A DNA stretch of 64,000 nt. It comes from Petrolisthes cinctipes (Eukaryota; Arthropoda; Malacostraca; Decapoda; Porcellanidae). Under the pieces are notes generated by a model. That model was not told the DNA's origin, searched no databases, and was given only the letters and a program-made list of their open reading frames with translations. Positions 22,801-31,989 of the stretch are shown piece by piece; the stretch's first letter is position 1, and each line of letters opens with the position of its first letter. The position numbers were made by a program, and so were the translations under genes. The DNA lies in assembly GCA_033782935.1 (NCBI GenBank), contig JAWQEG010004803.1, positions 62,001 to 126,000 on the forward strand, in the 5' to 3' direction.

Positions 22801-23539
22801 CTCAAAAAAGGCATTAATGAGGGCCATGCAGCCACATACACAGCAACGACTCAAAGCTCATGATTCACTTTCTAGCCAGTGTCTAAGTAAGGTAGAGGAG
22901 GAGGTTACCAAGGCAATTCAGGTGTGCACAGAAGCAGAAAAGGCAGCTCTTCATTCTTCAGATCCTGTTAAGGAATTGGAGTTCCAGCAAAGTGTGTCTA
23001 AATTGAAAGAGTGCATAGAGAAATACAGAGAGTTAAAAGAACGAATCTTGAAGAAATCACAATATGCTGAAAGGAAAAAGGAAGAAATTCTTTCCAATAT
23101 TAATGAGCCAAAGTTCAAAAAAATTGTAAGCGAGTTGCATACTACGCTCACAACCCTGTACCAGAAATTAAGCGAGCAGCATGCCAACAATATAACAGAT
23201 CCAGACACAAATGCAACCAGTAGGAAACAACCGTATCCCAAGCCATCACTTTCCACCCGGGGAAGGAGCAGAGGAAGGAAGAGAAAGTTGCATGGCCGAG
23301 TGGTAGATAGAAACATGAGTAGCGGAAGTAGACAGGTGAGTTCATGTGGGGAAGAGGTGGACAGGAACATGAGGGAGCTAGTGAGGGAACTGTTGGAGAA
23401 GGATGTGGAGGCTGAGCAGGTACGTCCCATCATTTTGGCTCTCACCCCTACTTCCTCACTTGAACGCCTTACTCTTCCCTCAAACACATGGATCAGAAAT
23501 TTTGCCCGGCTGAATGGATTCAAAGTGAAAGTAGTGTGA
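13835..23539 (+). CDS. Giant intronless ORF, unrecognised Ser/Asp-rich, probably nuclear protein (3234 aa)
   Basis: One uninterrupted frame of 3234 codons. An in-frame TAA at 13829-13831 fixes the first possible Met; the ATG two codons on (13841) has the better Kozak context. Parts in order: acidic, charged region (1-640); basic patches KRKR and RKKPR (650-668) just before a SUMO-interaction-like IVDLT (671-675); a second hydrophobic/acidic patch VVFL (857-860); a compact segment with CNIC (884-887) that looks folded (880-1000); a Thr/Ile repeat of about 20 residues (1400-1550); a long Ser/Asp/Thr/Lys repeat (1550-2380); SRKRKK and an acidic run (2690-2710); a hydrophobic, apparently helical region (2719-3100); and an AT-hook-like RGRSRGRKRK (about 3143). 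Abundant SDSE-type motifs would suit casein kinase 2. I do not recognise the family; SUMO motifs plus a helical C-terminus recall SIMC1/SLF2-type factors, but I cannot show homology. Confidence 0.85.
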   Translation: MKMDVTDSGGTNLVSTGSVSEVAGKNESENVCSSSENLDKGTADSNEENATGNVSLLEHTTEISINKTQTGSPLSCSVSSQGEDIAERGNVVFNYKDKLIESAVIRDSPALCPLAWNETTNEREDRSCDKMETGSEEVLSLYISDESEDGETFNHREAEQEPPNKHNEVTDEGSNTILMESVGIERPVSEKWHMSQKDTRNSDQEIRSDIDLLEEKSKAYGGGIAASMEVDEKDKEEFTSTLWEKGHTSQRDAECVKFCTNEMESKTHTIEESYCQEGTSEADVEQESKTHMDEVRENQRDTDPNKISKEERENITHINDTNKNSCAASEVNKQCEESEPRIQGMGRNENIFCKKESSKTDLEKEVRGDDKDEARLCANMTDATEQTVDKSHDKRWKEVSVTMQEENSTLSAEMKLQSHGQKVSKKQGTKIYVSKEGMNSHINTNEEATGKQIRTRSVEVEADNSVGDDEKSTTHESTPSMVQMLTENYLEVKKKIKENLKIKVNEKQKKDTEALDTKDLMPLRAKCQKSDLEEFDNVMVDSVGTTRQVSKLKKKFIKHNIASKVALKVKIKDGNKKKSSSENVKNKAALVNEIQTEDESRLKTRSRTVRTITQNQNNKKQKAKPISPKPVVVESGEEDSPDEPDCVSPVLKRKRAAMVTVSPFVRKKPRIVDLTREDKSEIVHAKDQHKSKIAVRERVISRKVNCINKPRVPVVYGKDNHKSRMDNEKDENKSKRANVRAVKVRDENRSEIGIKKDNIVSKVINVRGKKSTTMTLRDEDKSNAKTPYSTRHVRSPEISGQECLVSQSVHQIKSSKIRVQKYPDPEKKASSNLSTDCVSPEPLIYSNVDIPIESDEVVFLAETNNTGRKGPNYPPHLSSSPRVCNICKTIWDDSVLGAIFMGSESVTVNSKITYGAIILFNRYSEIHFPIEKEEKVRCVLNRAGLGENIGSLNISEVNNWIGNLMNNKKIKCCDVFDAVYKPHVANTILSTMASGASSKPENIKIVTCMTPKDYKLAPEDKSPLEAPGGKDDVSVLCERKSLQGKDVPSVSSNIVIVSAQGVSWGPGAQKRTPTTPSSTSSNIVRVTASNQATPSIKYTTNKLNQKNIMSNISRVKTKICHVENVKPKATSRLVVASNQDVPVLTIDKGQLKCYRRCTKTNESVPAEKILYSPSDYPEIHAQTSGIAGSTNPATEKMRSQVSAVPLERGCKLVNKYKESPRVINKMSPEQTGYHQTKYKTCNTPPVTSGNTFSPSGLIKDGYASHNFQCLDNSSGTSRVEVSSFTPGLEHNDIPENIGKVHNQSKMSDSPLRYRVSKSPSSTPGQRNFVSEDLFIESPLTNSKDLIIPTSKIKDVDLFTTESEWNISGAPMSNSVDITTYQDIHVVTTQPQDSLPKTKAIDTFVPTVISEDMYITTNNAEGIVVPTVISEDIYITSSAEVAAVPTVISEGMNIPTSSNIDITAIPTVVSGDMNITTSSNVEVTAVPTVISEDIYITTNNAEISMVPTIVSEEICVTTSNTEVTTVPTAISEDIDVPKTTNAYVPVLPTAKSNDSDISTVKSKLTGEPNDITLTKSSIIPSATSQPNENSFPISSKSETIESPTVKPRLSDSSPSKSEDSDSAVSIKNNSDLPSTSYIIDFDTAELNVTDLTTTKPKNSGSTTSKQTNSDTGATSKVSDIPTNNLDISESTTANPKDNDSIPAISIESESAEAKPKDSDLTIAKPKHNDSATAELKVTDSPTAQPIYSESTTANPKDSDITTVNSKARDLSPDKSIDFESITVNPEDGDLTTAKSDSESATAISKVTDLTIANPNDSDSTTTNPKNSDLPSTKPIDSEAATTKSKDSDSPTVKPIFTDSTTVKPKDSDITSANSKARDSSPDKSIDNESITVNPEDGDLTTAKSDSESATAISKVTDLTIANPNDSDSTTTNLNDSDSPSTKSINSESATTKSRDSDSTTTYSKDSESSTSKSINIELATARLRDNDSAISQPKVSDSSTNLEATDLMKQEFIDSATTKSSDSDSFEQNISDLPVTDKIIESSTNQSKITDSPTAKSADSNTANNKSKDSDSTSTKYKDSDLSECKDSDSMKENISDPTKCEDSDSTSKPKVEEKVIDSTTKSEDSDSTTRSKDSGSITKSNDSESLEEKISDSTIKTKVEGNVSSSINFKDNDSKEERVSDSKTKSKDSDSIEEEVNDSTNKSKDSDSTTTTTKSKDIDSSTRSIDRDSVEEKVNESTKSEDSDSTNKSEVEEKVIDSSNSKDSDSVEEKVNESTTKFKDCDSETKSKDSDSETKSKDSDSETKSKDSDSETKSKDSDSETKSKDSDSTTAESEDSDSTQSKDSDSVEEKISDSTTKSKDSDSTTAKTKITDSATTKTNDYHRSHTSKVTDITTKNSNASDVSPNTTPNDSDSPSTSKIMTLPKVKSKVSKLSTGKPRISKFAKKKCRIGDLPTKKLEISDMSAAEPTGSIFPLSTSEGCISPVSISDGSDIYPMDSKLCDQTSTASDNSDSTSTVSEESDTLSSKLKASDPSEIKSYVTHISLAESKIQSSKDSESSDTTTKESKVSEISAGVDVTTPATPSDTDDTDLSMTEEESLAFPTPKSNNNDLQLTTACITTPVAKTKASARRKPVVSLDSEVQVANMLSRTSQRLREKQPLHPSPPKAAIGYGDASHRKLKSHRRAATQNSHSRKRKKSDTEDEDEEEEEYTHNTKRERSGITLCAALGLNTFTLESYFKGIDSQSMNNETAARMLSEQLKHSPAYNAMVSEQSALIGFAREAFNLLPFERNNCHIAELCSGVEPERYLTNRELLALQGICIHHPESPDVDLFYQILVQILIVRNRVLLVPNSLSLLLVAEKLRRDFNRSKRRGNSAEFLAQEWDVNNLYTTEDLQLIKKNPPKEPTVRHVLSVFCLWKTLEKQSPNLTPNMPLPEALEELCRDIDLSNVDKTGLCVRLYAKFCHFLYDEKDNNLAEYFLNQRFIGPNTPSSKKALMRAMQPHTQQRLKAHDSLSSQCLSKVEEEVTKAIQVCTEAEKAALHSSDPVKELEFQQSVSKLKECIEKYRELKERILKKSQYAERKKEEILSNINEPKFKKIVSELHTTLTTLYQKLSEQHANNITDPDTNATSRKQPYPKPSLSTRGRSRGRKRKLHGRVVDRNMSSGSRQVSSCGEEVDRNMRELVRELLEKDVEAEQVRPIILALTPTSSLERLTLPSNTWIRNFARLNGFKVKVV
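18040..18470 (+). repeat. 60-bp coding tandem repeat in the giant ORF
   Basis: About seven imperfect copies of a 20-codon unit reading roughly VPTVISEDMYITTNNAE. The period is a multiple of three, so copy number can change without a frameshift. Confidence 0.8.
18480..20960 (+). repeat. Ser/Asp/Thr/Lys coding repeat array
   Basis: Hundreds of codons built from variants of KDSDSTT(T/A)KPK. It includes a long in-frame duplication: about 19097-19310 recurs at about 19424-19637, offset 327 bp (109 codons). The array also makes the antisense strand open for more than 400 codons twice; that is a shadow of codon bias, not a gene. Confidence 0.8.
20676..20811 (+). repeat. 27-bp near-exact coding tandem repeat
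   Basis: About five copies of a nine-codon unit (SKDSDSETK). The copies are almost identical at DNA level, so this is the youngest and probably most length-variable part of the giant ORF. Confidence 0.88.
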
Positions 23540-23702
23540 CAGTAATGATAACTGGAAGCCTTTCCCACTGCAACCGGTATCAAGCAAGATGTGTTATGTT
23601 GTAAAACAACATAACATACTCATGTGTGTGTGAGTAACAGTTGACCTGGGCCACGGTAACGGGCTTGATGAAGCCTATGTCCAGTGTCGGAACATATAAA
23701 AA

Positions 23703-23708
23703 AATAAA
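23703..23708 (+). terminator. Candidate poly(A) signal of the giant ORF
   Basis: AATAAA, 164 bases after the stop codon. A second AATAAA is at about 24482. Either could end the transcript; no cleavage evidence is available. Confidence 0.4.
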
Positions 23709-23719
23709 TGACAAAGGAT

Positions 23720-26700
23720 GAACAACCTTACGGTATACTATTTTTGTCTTGATGGGTTGCAAGTGATAGCAGTGGAATTTTGTAAGAATTATGGCTGTGG
23801 ACAACCATGCCCACCTCAGCAGGTGTAATGTGAACACAGTGAAATAATGTACGTGTAGTTTGTAAAGAATAACCCTGATTAACTGTACCTTTGCAGACGT
23901 GAGTTTTGCCTCTCCTTCTGGTCTTCAGTAACTTTGTTTTATTGCTTGGTTATAGAAACTGTGTTTGCCTCAGTGGTTAAAATAGAGTGTGATGTAAGGG
24001 ACAGCCATGGATAACCAGACAGTTGGGAACATCATCACTCCTCCTGCCCTTCAGTAACTCTCAATTAGCCTGATAGAGCATATATATGATGCGGCCAGCA
24101 TCAAGGAGTTTGAATTATCCTTTAAATAAAAATTTGTATTTGCACTTTTGTGTTGATGAATGGCCATATAACTGAGGGATTTTGCTGTATGGCTTTTAGG
24201 TATATGAGTTGAGACATACCTGTAGTACACAACTGCACCTCGGTTATATGATATTTCTTTCTCTAGGCAGATGGTAAATACACACTGCATATGCATCTTG
24301 TTAGCTGATGCATAACCCTTAACAGCTGTGACAAGCATTAAGCAATCATACATATCTTATATATTATTGGCAGTGGACACATACCTTCAGCTAAAGAAAA
24401 ACATCTGTAGAGCAGGAAATGTAATTTCACAGATGTATGGTAGCTGTATGGATTCGGGTGGAAGTACAAAGCTGATTAAGTAATAAAGTTTATTAACTTT
24501 ACGATATATTTTTAATTTGTAGTTAAATGAAGATATCTCAGTGTACAAAAGGGTTTAGCATATCTTGCATTGACTGTTTGGTATAAATTACTATATAGTT
24601 CTAGTTTTTTGGTTCAGGATCTCAAAGAATTGTAAGTATTGTACAGCCACAGTCCACAATTTGTAAGGTAATCTATTGTTAGTATATTGAAGACTACAGA
24701 TTCCTCCAAACTGTGCCATGATACTGCCTCCCAGAGTATATATATGTGATTTTTGGTAATTTAGGAGAATGTTGTACTGGAAAGTAACCACTTGTTTGCC
24801 AACATCATGAGCTCTTTTAACACAAACTATGCTCATTGTACAATGGATGCACTTAATTTAGCTCAAACTTCCCAGATGTGTAACAAAACTAGACAATATA
24901 TACATAGACAACATTTGAAAATGAGCCTTTATTGATAACATTCCAAATCTGGCTTGAATCTTAAGAAGCAGTCAGAAATCATAATCAAATTAAGCCTCTT
25001 CTTCAAGTGATGTTTCCATACAAACTATTCTTTTTGTACTGTGGGTAATTTAAGCCATTTGTGTATGTAATTCAGTATTGCACAATGTAAACTTTGTGCT
25101 TTCTCAGAAAAGGAATCTAGCATACTTATTTTGCTTTGCTTGTATTTACACCACTGAGGGCATTGAAAGCAACTTTGTGAAAAAATATGAATAACAAAGA
25201 ATAGAGCTATAAGCTTGGCTAACAAATTTTTGGAGAGTTGCTTTGAGGGATTTGATTCCAAAGTTATTTATGTGGCTTGTAACATTTCAGAATAATCTTG
25301 GAAAGCAGTGCTACTTTTCTGTTTATCATCATATTCCATGTGTCTTATTGTACAGTCAGTGGCAAAAGTCCTGTTGCATGACTCAGCACTTGAACCAACA
25401 CATTCACCATAGAGCATTATAGTATCCAGAGGCTAATTTAATGCACTTCTTTGGTTCATCAGTTTATGAACCCATGAATCTTATATTTCCATACCATACT
25501 TCATGACTTGGCAGATGTGGTGACATTACTATTGCCAACAATGATAGAGAGTGGTTCTTAAAGAGTCTCATGTGCAAGAAAATTGTGACATATATAGTGT
25601 ATATATTGTACATAATCGGTTTGCTGATGGAGGAAAAGAATTAGGCCTTTATTTGTGAGAATGATAATTGGTAGTTAGATTAAGATATGGAGAAGATGCT
25701 AACAGTAAATAGTTTTTGTGGTATAGTTTGTATCTGGGCTAAGTGAACAGTTGTTTATTAAACAGGGACGTTCTGTACCTTGAATATCCGAATTACAAGC
25801 AACAAAAGGCCACTCAGGGACCTATTAATGTCATCCACATCTGATGAGTTTATTCAATAAAGTACAAGTAGCCCCTGTTTAATGATTACTGAAACATCAT
25901 TTTGTACACATAAAAGGAAAGTGTCAGCTGTGAGTTAAAAATAGTAAAACTTGATAATACAGTAGGGAATTCAAGTCATGAGAAGCTACAGAAGCTGTAC
26001 TCGTATCAATAATGCCATCTTGGGAAGCTAAAGAAAGAACGTGATGGTAGAAATTGTTAGGAGTGGCTTAAGAGAGGCTAATGCATATGTAAAATACTAT
26101 ACAGGCATCACCCCTGCTGTACAGTATATTGAAGAAACACCACTGATGGTATTGTGTGTAAACCTGCACCACATCTTGTGTGGTTATGCCTACCATGTGT
26201 GTCAGGAAATTATATTCTTCAATATTTTGGCAGCATATGAGGCCTTTTATAGAGGTACAATCTTACTTTTCTAGAGTTAAATACCCCACTATGTAGAACT
26301 AGTGAAAAGTAAACTATGCAGACATTCTTTGAAGAACCGAAATATTTTTAAGTACTGTACAGTAGTACTGTACATTACATTTTTTACCATGTTCTTTTAT
26401 TAGTCAGCATATTTCTTATGTTCTTCAGTTTCCAATACCAAATATTTTGCAATGTACTGTATATAGTTATTATTTTTCCTGTATTATATAATTATACAGT
26501 AGATAGGATGTATTAGGGTGCAGGCTTAAACCATAAACCAACAACTATGTCAAGTAGGAACGATTTTGATGTTGATATATTTGTTAATTTAATGTCTCCA
26601 CCATACATTTATGTGTATGTTCTTATATATGCATATTTACTTTTATTTTACTCTTAATAAGAACAGTAAACTTTCCTATTAATAATGTTTTTAATTTGGA

Positions 26701-26900
26701 CATTGCTAGTTAGATATCAAAAGTTAAGTCTAATATTCTGGGGCATGTCACTTCGGGTTCAAGCATCCAAATTGTTTTCAGTGAGAAAGGCGCCTGAATC
26801 CCATAACAAGGAGGAGTACAGAATAATTAAATTTGAACTGCCAGGGAGCTGGATCACAAATTGTATCAAATGTCGCAGTTCGTAGACTGAGTTTAAGCAT
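23720..26900. other. Long AT-rich intergenic stretch
   Basis: No protein-like ORF. Only chance ORFs under 100 codons occur (for example 26041-26274), with no recognisable domain and no splice-site support. Confidence 0.5.
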
Positions 26901-26904
26901 TGAC

Positions 26905-27130
26905 AGTGTTGTTGTTGTTGAAGTTCCTCAAGCTGTCTGGTCGAGCAGCCCCTAGCTCCTGAGGAAGATCATGGCCAGAACCGGGCTTTCCCACAATGCT
27001 CTCAGAGAGTGTATGTTGTGTTGTTGGCGAGTGTGGTTGTGTGCATTGCAGTCTTCCATAATGTGTTTAATAGAATGGGGTGCTGTGTTGCATCCCTAAC
27101 AGGCATCTACAATGGCTCCATCCAGCTTCT
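26905..27130. repeat. Dispersed repeat G, copy 1
   Basis: Shares long stretches with 41845-42030: a CCTGAGGAAG...CATGGCC block, the CTTTCCCA stretch, GTGGTTGTGTGCA, and TTCCATAATGTG. Non-coding; probably part of a retroelement. Confidence 0.65.
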
Positions 27131-27429
27131 TCTGATATGTCAGATGGGCCGGGTGGTGGCCACACCGCAGCCTGGCCAGGTGGACTCTGTCCTCACGGGG
27201 AAGGGAGGATTCAGATGGGTGGATGTCAGGAGGTCGTGCATGTAGCTGGGTGTTGTTTTTGAGTGTTTGGATGGACTGATGAGTGATTTGAGTATGGATG
27301 TGTTTCTGGAGACTGGTTTGGGGTGGGCAAAGTGTGAGAGTTGATAGTATTTGTGGTGTATGGTATCGTGTACTGGGTGTTGTTTTGATATTCCTTTGCA
27401 TGTGTGGGTGTTGTTGTTGTTGTTGATGT

Positions 27430-27960
27430 TGATGTTCTCCCGGGGCAGAATGGCCTCCTGCCCCACAGACCCCCGGTACACTCTGGTCGCAGTGAAAAAG
27501 CAAATTAAAATAAAGGAGGGGCTGGCCCTATATGCCTGGGCTACCGTAGCACATCCCAGGGAAATGGGACCAGAGCTTACTGGACCAGGGAGTCTGGGGG
27601 CCTCCGACTGCCAGGGAGATTGGAGAGAAGGTCTTTGTTACCACAGCCAGTGCTGTGGGCCCAAGTCCACGTTACCACAAGAGCTACAAGTGGGGCCGCA
27701 CCTTCCATGAGACCAGCCCTGAAGGGACCATAAGGGGGAGGGAGTTTACACTGCTGCATGCAAAGGGAAATGCACCCCCTGTGTGCTGGCAGTCCACACA
27801 GCAGTGAAAAAAAAAAAAAAAAACCTCCGGTTGCAGTACACCTCACGTGGATTTTTAATCCATGTGGGCAGATCTCGTCAAATCCACTAGAAAGTGACCA
27901 GATCCTACAACAATCTTTATTCTAGCCCTGTGGAGAATGACTAATATTCACAGAGAATAA
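27430..27960. repeat. GC-rich island with internal A-run, probable retroelement piece
   Basis: Clearly more GC-rich than its surroundings (CTCCCGGGGCAGAATGGCC, GGGCCCAAGTCC), with a run of about 18 A at 27807-27824 and the short inverted pair CACGTGGATTTTTAATCCATGTG (two facing halves) after it. No coherent long ORF. It follows directly on repeat G, so both may belong to one element. Confidence 0.4.
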
Positions 27961-28855
27961 AGTCAGCCCCCCCTGGGCAGATGTGTGGGTGTTTTGCCAT
28001 GTAGTGTAGTGGGTGGTGTGGGTTTGTGGAGGCTGCAGCAAGTTGTGTGCCTCTCATGTCAAGATAATAAATAAATGTAAGGACACCTGTACCAAATTTC
28101 ACAAAGGTATCTTCAGTCTCGGAAATTCATGAACTTCATTGAGTTTTTTTTTGTGCGTGCGTGGCTCATACAGTAGTTGGAAATGTAGCACAATGCAAAT
28201 TGTGTCCAGTTCAGTTTTCTATTTAAATGTAGTTCTGTTCACACATTTCATTTTTATGTAATAAATTTGCTTCATTATAGAATAGTCAACTAGAAGGGTT
28301 ATTTTATAATGATATGGAGGCCTGCAAAGAGTAGACTTAGTAAATTTTATTATTATTTCTGCCTAGAATATGGACCTTATTTTTTTTACATTTATAGAAA
28401 CTCATTTTGTCTCCTCTACCAACCTGTATAAATATGTAGTTCCTTTGTATATTTCCTGACATCAGCATACATTGCATTAATTCACTCCCTCATACTGTAA
28501 TTAAATACTTATCTGTTTACAGTATCAAATTATCTCTGTATTTGCATACAGTACTAATTTATCATTCACTCATTTTTACATTTTTAGTTAATCCAGGTGT
28601 ATATGAGCTCTTAGGTGTTCTTTATACAGTATATTAATTCATTCAGTTGTACAGTTTTTGTACTGTATGTCCAACAGCATTTAACCTATTGCTGCATAAA
28701 CAGCGATCAAACAACACACTGCATTCTCTAACTTTGAATTGCATTCATTAATCCATGTGCTAATCCATCCACTTCAATCATACATTAATCTGTCTATCCT
28801 TTTGATTTTGCATCCATTCACTGTTTCATCCATCCATCCACACCGTCATCTTGAG
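27961..28855. other. Intergenic stretch downstream of the Sel1-repeat gene
   Basis: AT-rich; presumably includes the 3' UTR of the minus-strand gene ending at 28856. No clear poly(A) signal was picked out. It holds a degenerate ATCCATC-type simple repeat at about 28740-28850. Confidence 0.4.
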
Positions 28856-30817
28856 TCACTCCTCACAGTTGCCACGAGAGCACACCTTTTCAAGTACCTC
28901 TATGGCCTCAGGAACACCCTCCTCTGCTGCTATTTTGATCAGCTGGTGTGCATCACTAGAGGGAAAGAAAGAAGAGTATTATACTGTATATGCATCCAGG
29001 TCTGTTGTTTAGTATTGTATAATGCTGTCTGAAATTCCAAGTTTAAGAAATACATCCTTACTAAAATATTTTGAATTGCAATAGTGCTGCGTTGTACTCA
29101 TTTGTATATGGTATCTGTTTAGTGTAACATTTTTTCTTCATTTTTTTCATTCTATGTTTCTGGAACCTTTCTCTTTTCATTTGCATTTACTTCTCACCCT
29201 GGCTGAAGATTAGTCTTGTGTCCTTTGAGGTGACCAATAGCAAGGTTGTAGGAAGCTTGGGGATGACCCTGCTCAGCTGCTTTATAGAACCACTCCATTG
29301 CTGCTGTCCTGTTCTTCTCCACCCCATGACCTGATAAGTACCAGTAGTATTCAGTCAGGACCACTATACTGTACTGGCAACTGCACTGTACTTTCAAAAC
29401 CCATTGACTGCTGCTGTGTACTCTATTATATCTTGACTAACTGTACATGATTATATAATACAAAATTCACAGCCTTCTTTAAAAATATGGCTAGATTTCT
29501 GTTGCTACATTGATTTGAAACAATAGATCAAATATAGTGAGATAATCCTCGGCGCTCCTTTCAGACACAGGCAGAGCAACACTGAGCCTTGCATCACATT
29601 TACCCCATGGATAATATTACACATTTGAGTGAGTGTACATCTTCTGACCTAGCAGTGCTGTCTATTTGTGCAGCATAGTTTGGTGGAGGAAACGGTAGAA
29701 ATCTGTAGACAACAAATTGCACCCCATGAATTTACTAACCATTGAGCAGTTTATGTCCCATGGTGGCCTGAGCATCTTTGTGTCCCATGTGAGCGTAGGC
29801 CTTGACGAGGTGGAAGTGCATGTGGTCGGTGTGGTACCAAGCGTAGTACACCAACCCCATCCCTGCACATACTGCCATCACCTGCCATACATATAACACA
29901 TTAAATGGACCCTTGGTTTATTGACTTGTATGTGGCTTTGGATGCATGGCACTTGTGTGACAAAAATTAAACAACAGTATATCAATGCAGTTAGTCCCAC
30001 CTCTCTATCATATTTTCCCTTGTCTTACTGTTCCTACAATGTCTTCCAGGCCTAGGGTGGTTTTATTTCATCCTCAATCAGTCACAGCACTCAATGTTGT
30101 GATTTGATAGTAATTAGTTACCGTGCCCCTCTCTCCACCATTTCTCACCTGAATAAGTATACAGAACCAGGAATCAGGAAGCTTCCTACGAGCGAGGTAC
30201 ACTTTTCCACCATAGGGAAGCGATTCATCCCAGTCTTTTGGAACGTAATGAGGCCTCTCTTCCTTGACTCTCCTGCGTGCTCCAGTACCTGCTTCTGTAG
30301 CATTGTTAAAACAAAAAAGACTATATTTTTTCAAGAAATAATGCATACATCATCTAATTTGCTGCATAGCTTCACCACCATGTGTACAATCACTGGCTGC
30401 CTATAATTTTTGTCTCTACACTGCCTTCTGAAATCAATTTTGATCTGATATTTTACTACAAACGACAACTTTGGACATAGAAGATGGAACAATGTACTGT
30501 AAGTATGAAGGAGTTTTTGTCACATAAGGAGAGTACCTGGTTGGTGGGTGCAGAGATAAGTGTTTACCTTACACCACTATTGGCTGAGCTTGTGATCTTT
30601 GCAGCTGCATTTAAATTGGGTGAGGTAGAGCACAAAGTCAGCTCAGGCTAAGAAAGATTAAAACTTATCATTGTACATTAAAGATTGTTTGAGTGAGAAG
30701 TCTGTCACCTGGTATGAGTGGTGTGGTGGCATCAGTTGTCAGCACCTCGCTCAATACAGGCATATCTGGTTTCTTCTGAGTGGCCTTCCTCCCAGACCTC
30801 ATACCCAGTCTTCCCAT
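28856..30817 (-). CDS. Single-pass membrane protein with Sel1-like repeats (209 aa)
   Basis: Five exons joined by canonical GT-AG introns with consistent phase: 30709-30817, 30149-30294, 29740-29881, 29198-29330, 28856-28955. An in-frame TGA just before the ATG supports the start. Residues 1-37 are basic and Ser/Thr-rich; residues 38-80 are charged (RPHYVPKDWDESLPYGGK). A hydrophobic segment at about 82-103 (WFCILIQVMAVCAGMGLVYY) is a probable membrane helix. Residues 110-205 form about two to three Sel1-like helical repeats, the clearest being GVEKNRTAAMEWFYKAAEQG then HPQASYNLAIGHLKG. Sel1 repeats are protein-interaction scaffolds in ER quality control and mitochondrial assembly factors. 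Compartment and partner cannot be told here. The protein is far shorter than SEL1L, so it is not that orthologue. Confidence 0.88.
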
Positions 30818-31980
30818 TGTAGTCACTTTGAAAACTCACTCTGGAAGGGAGAGAGATACACTTAAGATATATTAAGGCCAATCAATAAAGAAGTTTGCAT
30901 GTGATGTGCATCTTGATTTTATACTGTAAATACTAATACTATATAGGGAAGGGGTTCTCTAAACTTACTCCACACCTCTGTCTGATGTTAATTTATTCCA
31001 GCCAATAATAATAGATATGTTCTCATTTTGTCTCTTTACTATTATCAGTGTTAGATATTTATATACCTCTATACATTCCCATATAAATACATATTAAAAA
31101 TAGTTGCTTCCTACATGTAGGTACTGACTGTACTGTAGGTTATATTGAAACTGCACTTAAGCTGAAGACAATTTATTGAACCTTGTGAGGAGAGGGGTAG
31201 CGCTCTCCTATACCTAAAGTTGGCTACATGGCCTGTATGGTCTAAATCGGTAGAGTGTATTTTGTTAACATTATTTTATTCATATACTGTTATTGTTAGG
31301 GTGTAGATACGAGTGTGAAGTATTATAGCCTTGAAGCCAGCAGGTTGAGAGGACACCTGCACAGAAATCAATACCCTCCACACACATGCAATACACGCAC
31401 ATACTGCAAGCCCAAGATTCAGTGTTTACAAAATTTTCTCATACGACTTTGTGCTAAAGAATGACACAAGGGACGATGAGACTGGAAAATGATTGAAACA
31501 CTTTCCAAACCTCCACCCAAGCAAATGTGAATGAAATATATTGTTCTATTTCTCTATTCCATCCCATATAGGCAACATCCCTTCGTGAAAGAGAGAGAGA
31601 AAAAAAATGGAGATCAGCCTGCATGCATTTCATTTTACTGTACTTAGTGCGTAAAATATAAAGCTGACTTTAAATGTACTTGATAAAACACAACCATTTA
31701 TGAGATCGAGCTAGACTCACCAGTAGTACAAAGATTTGACCACAATTATGTCACTTGATTAAACCATAGGCTATAGCCTAGGTACCTAACATAGTTACAG
31801 TAAATGGTAAACCATTGCGAAACTTTAGATTAATTTTGAGTATGGTTGTATACATACTTGCTGGTGTAGATTAAATCAAGTGTACAATTGTCCGTGAGGC
31901 AGCCAGGAGAGAGTAGTATGTTGGAATGAGTCCCTAGATGTATTGTTGGTTGGTTGTCATGAGTACCTGCATGACCGTAC
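30818..31980. other. Upstream region of the Sel1-repeat gene
   Basis: Probably includes its promoter and any non-coding first exon. No core promoter motif stands out and no ORF is convincing. Confidence 0.4.
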
Positions 31981-31989
31981 AGCCAGCAC

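Noticed and set aside
27096..27710. Overlapping ORFs of 113-135 codons on both strands
   Set aside because: Open in several frames at once in a GC-rich repeat island; no domain or splice support.
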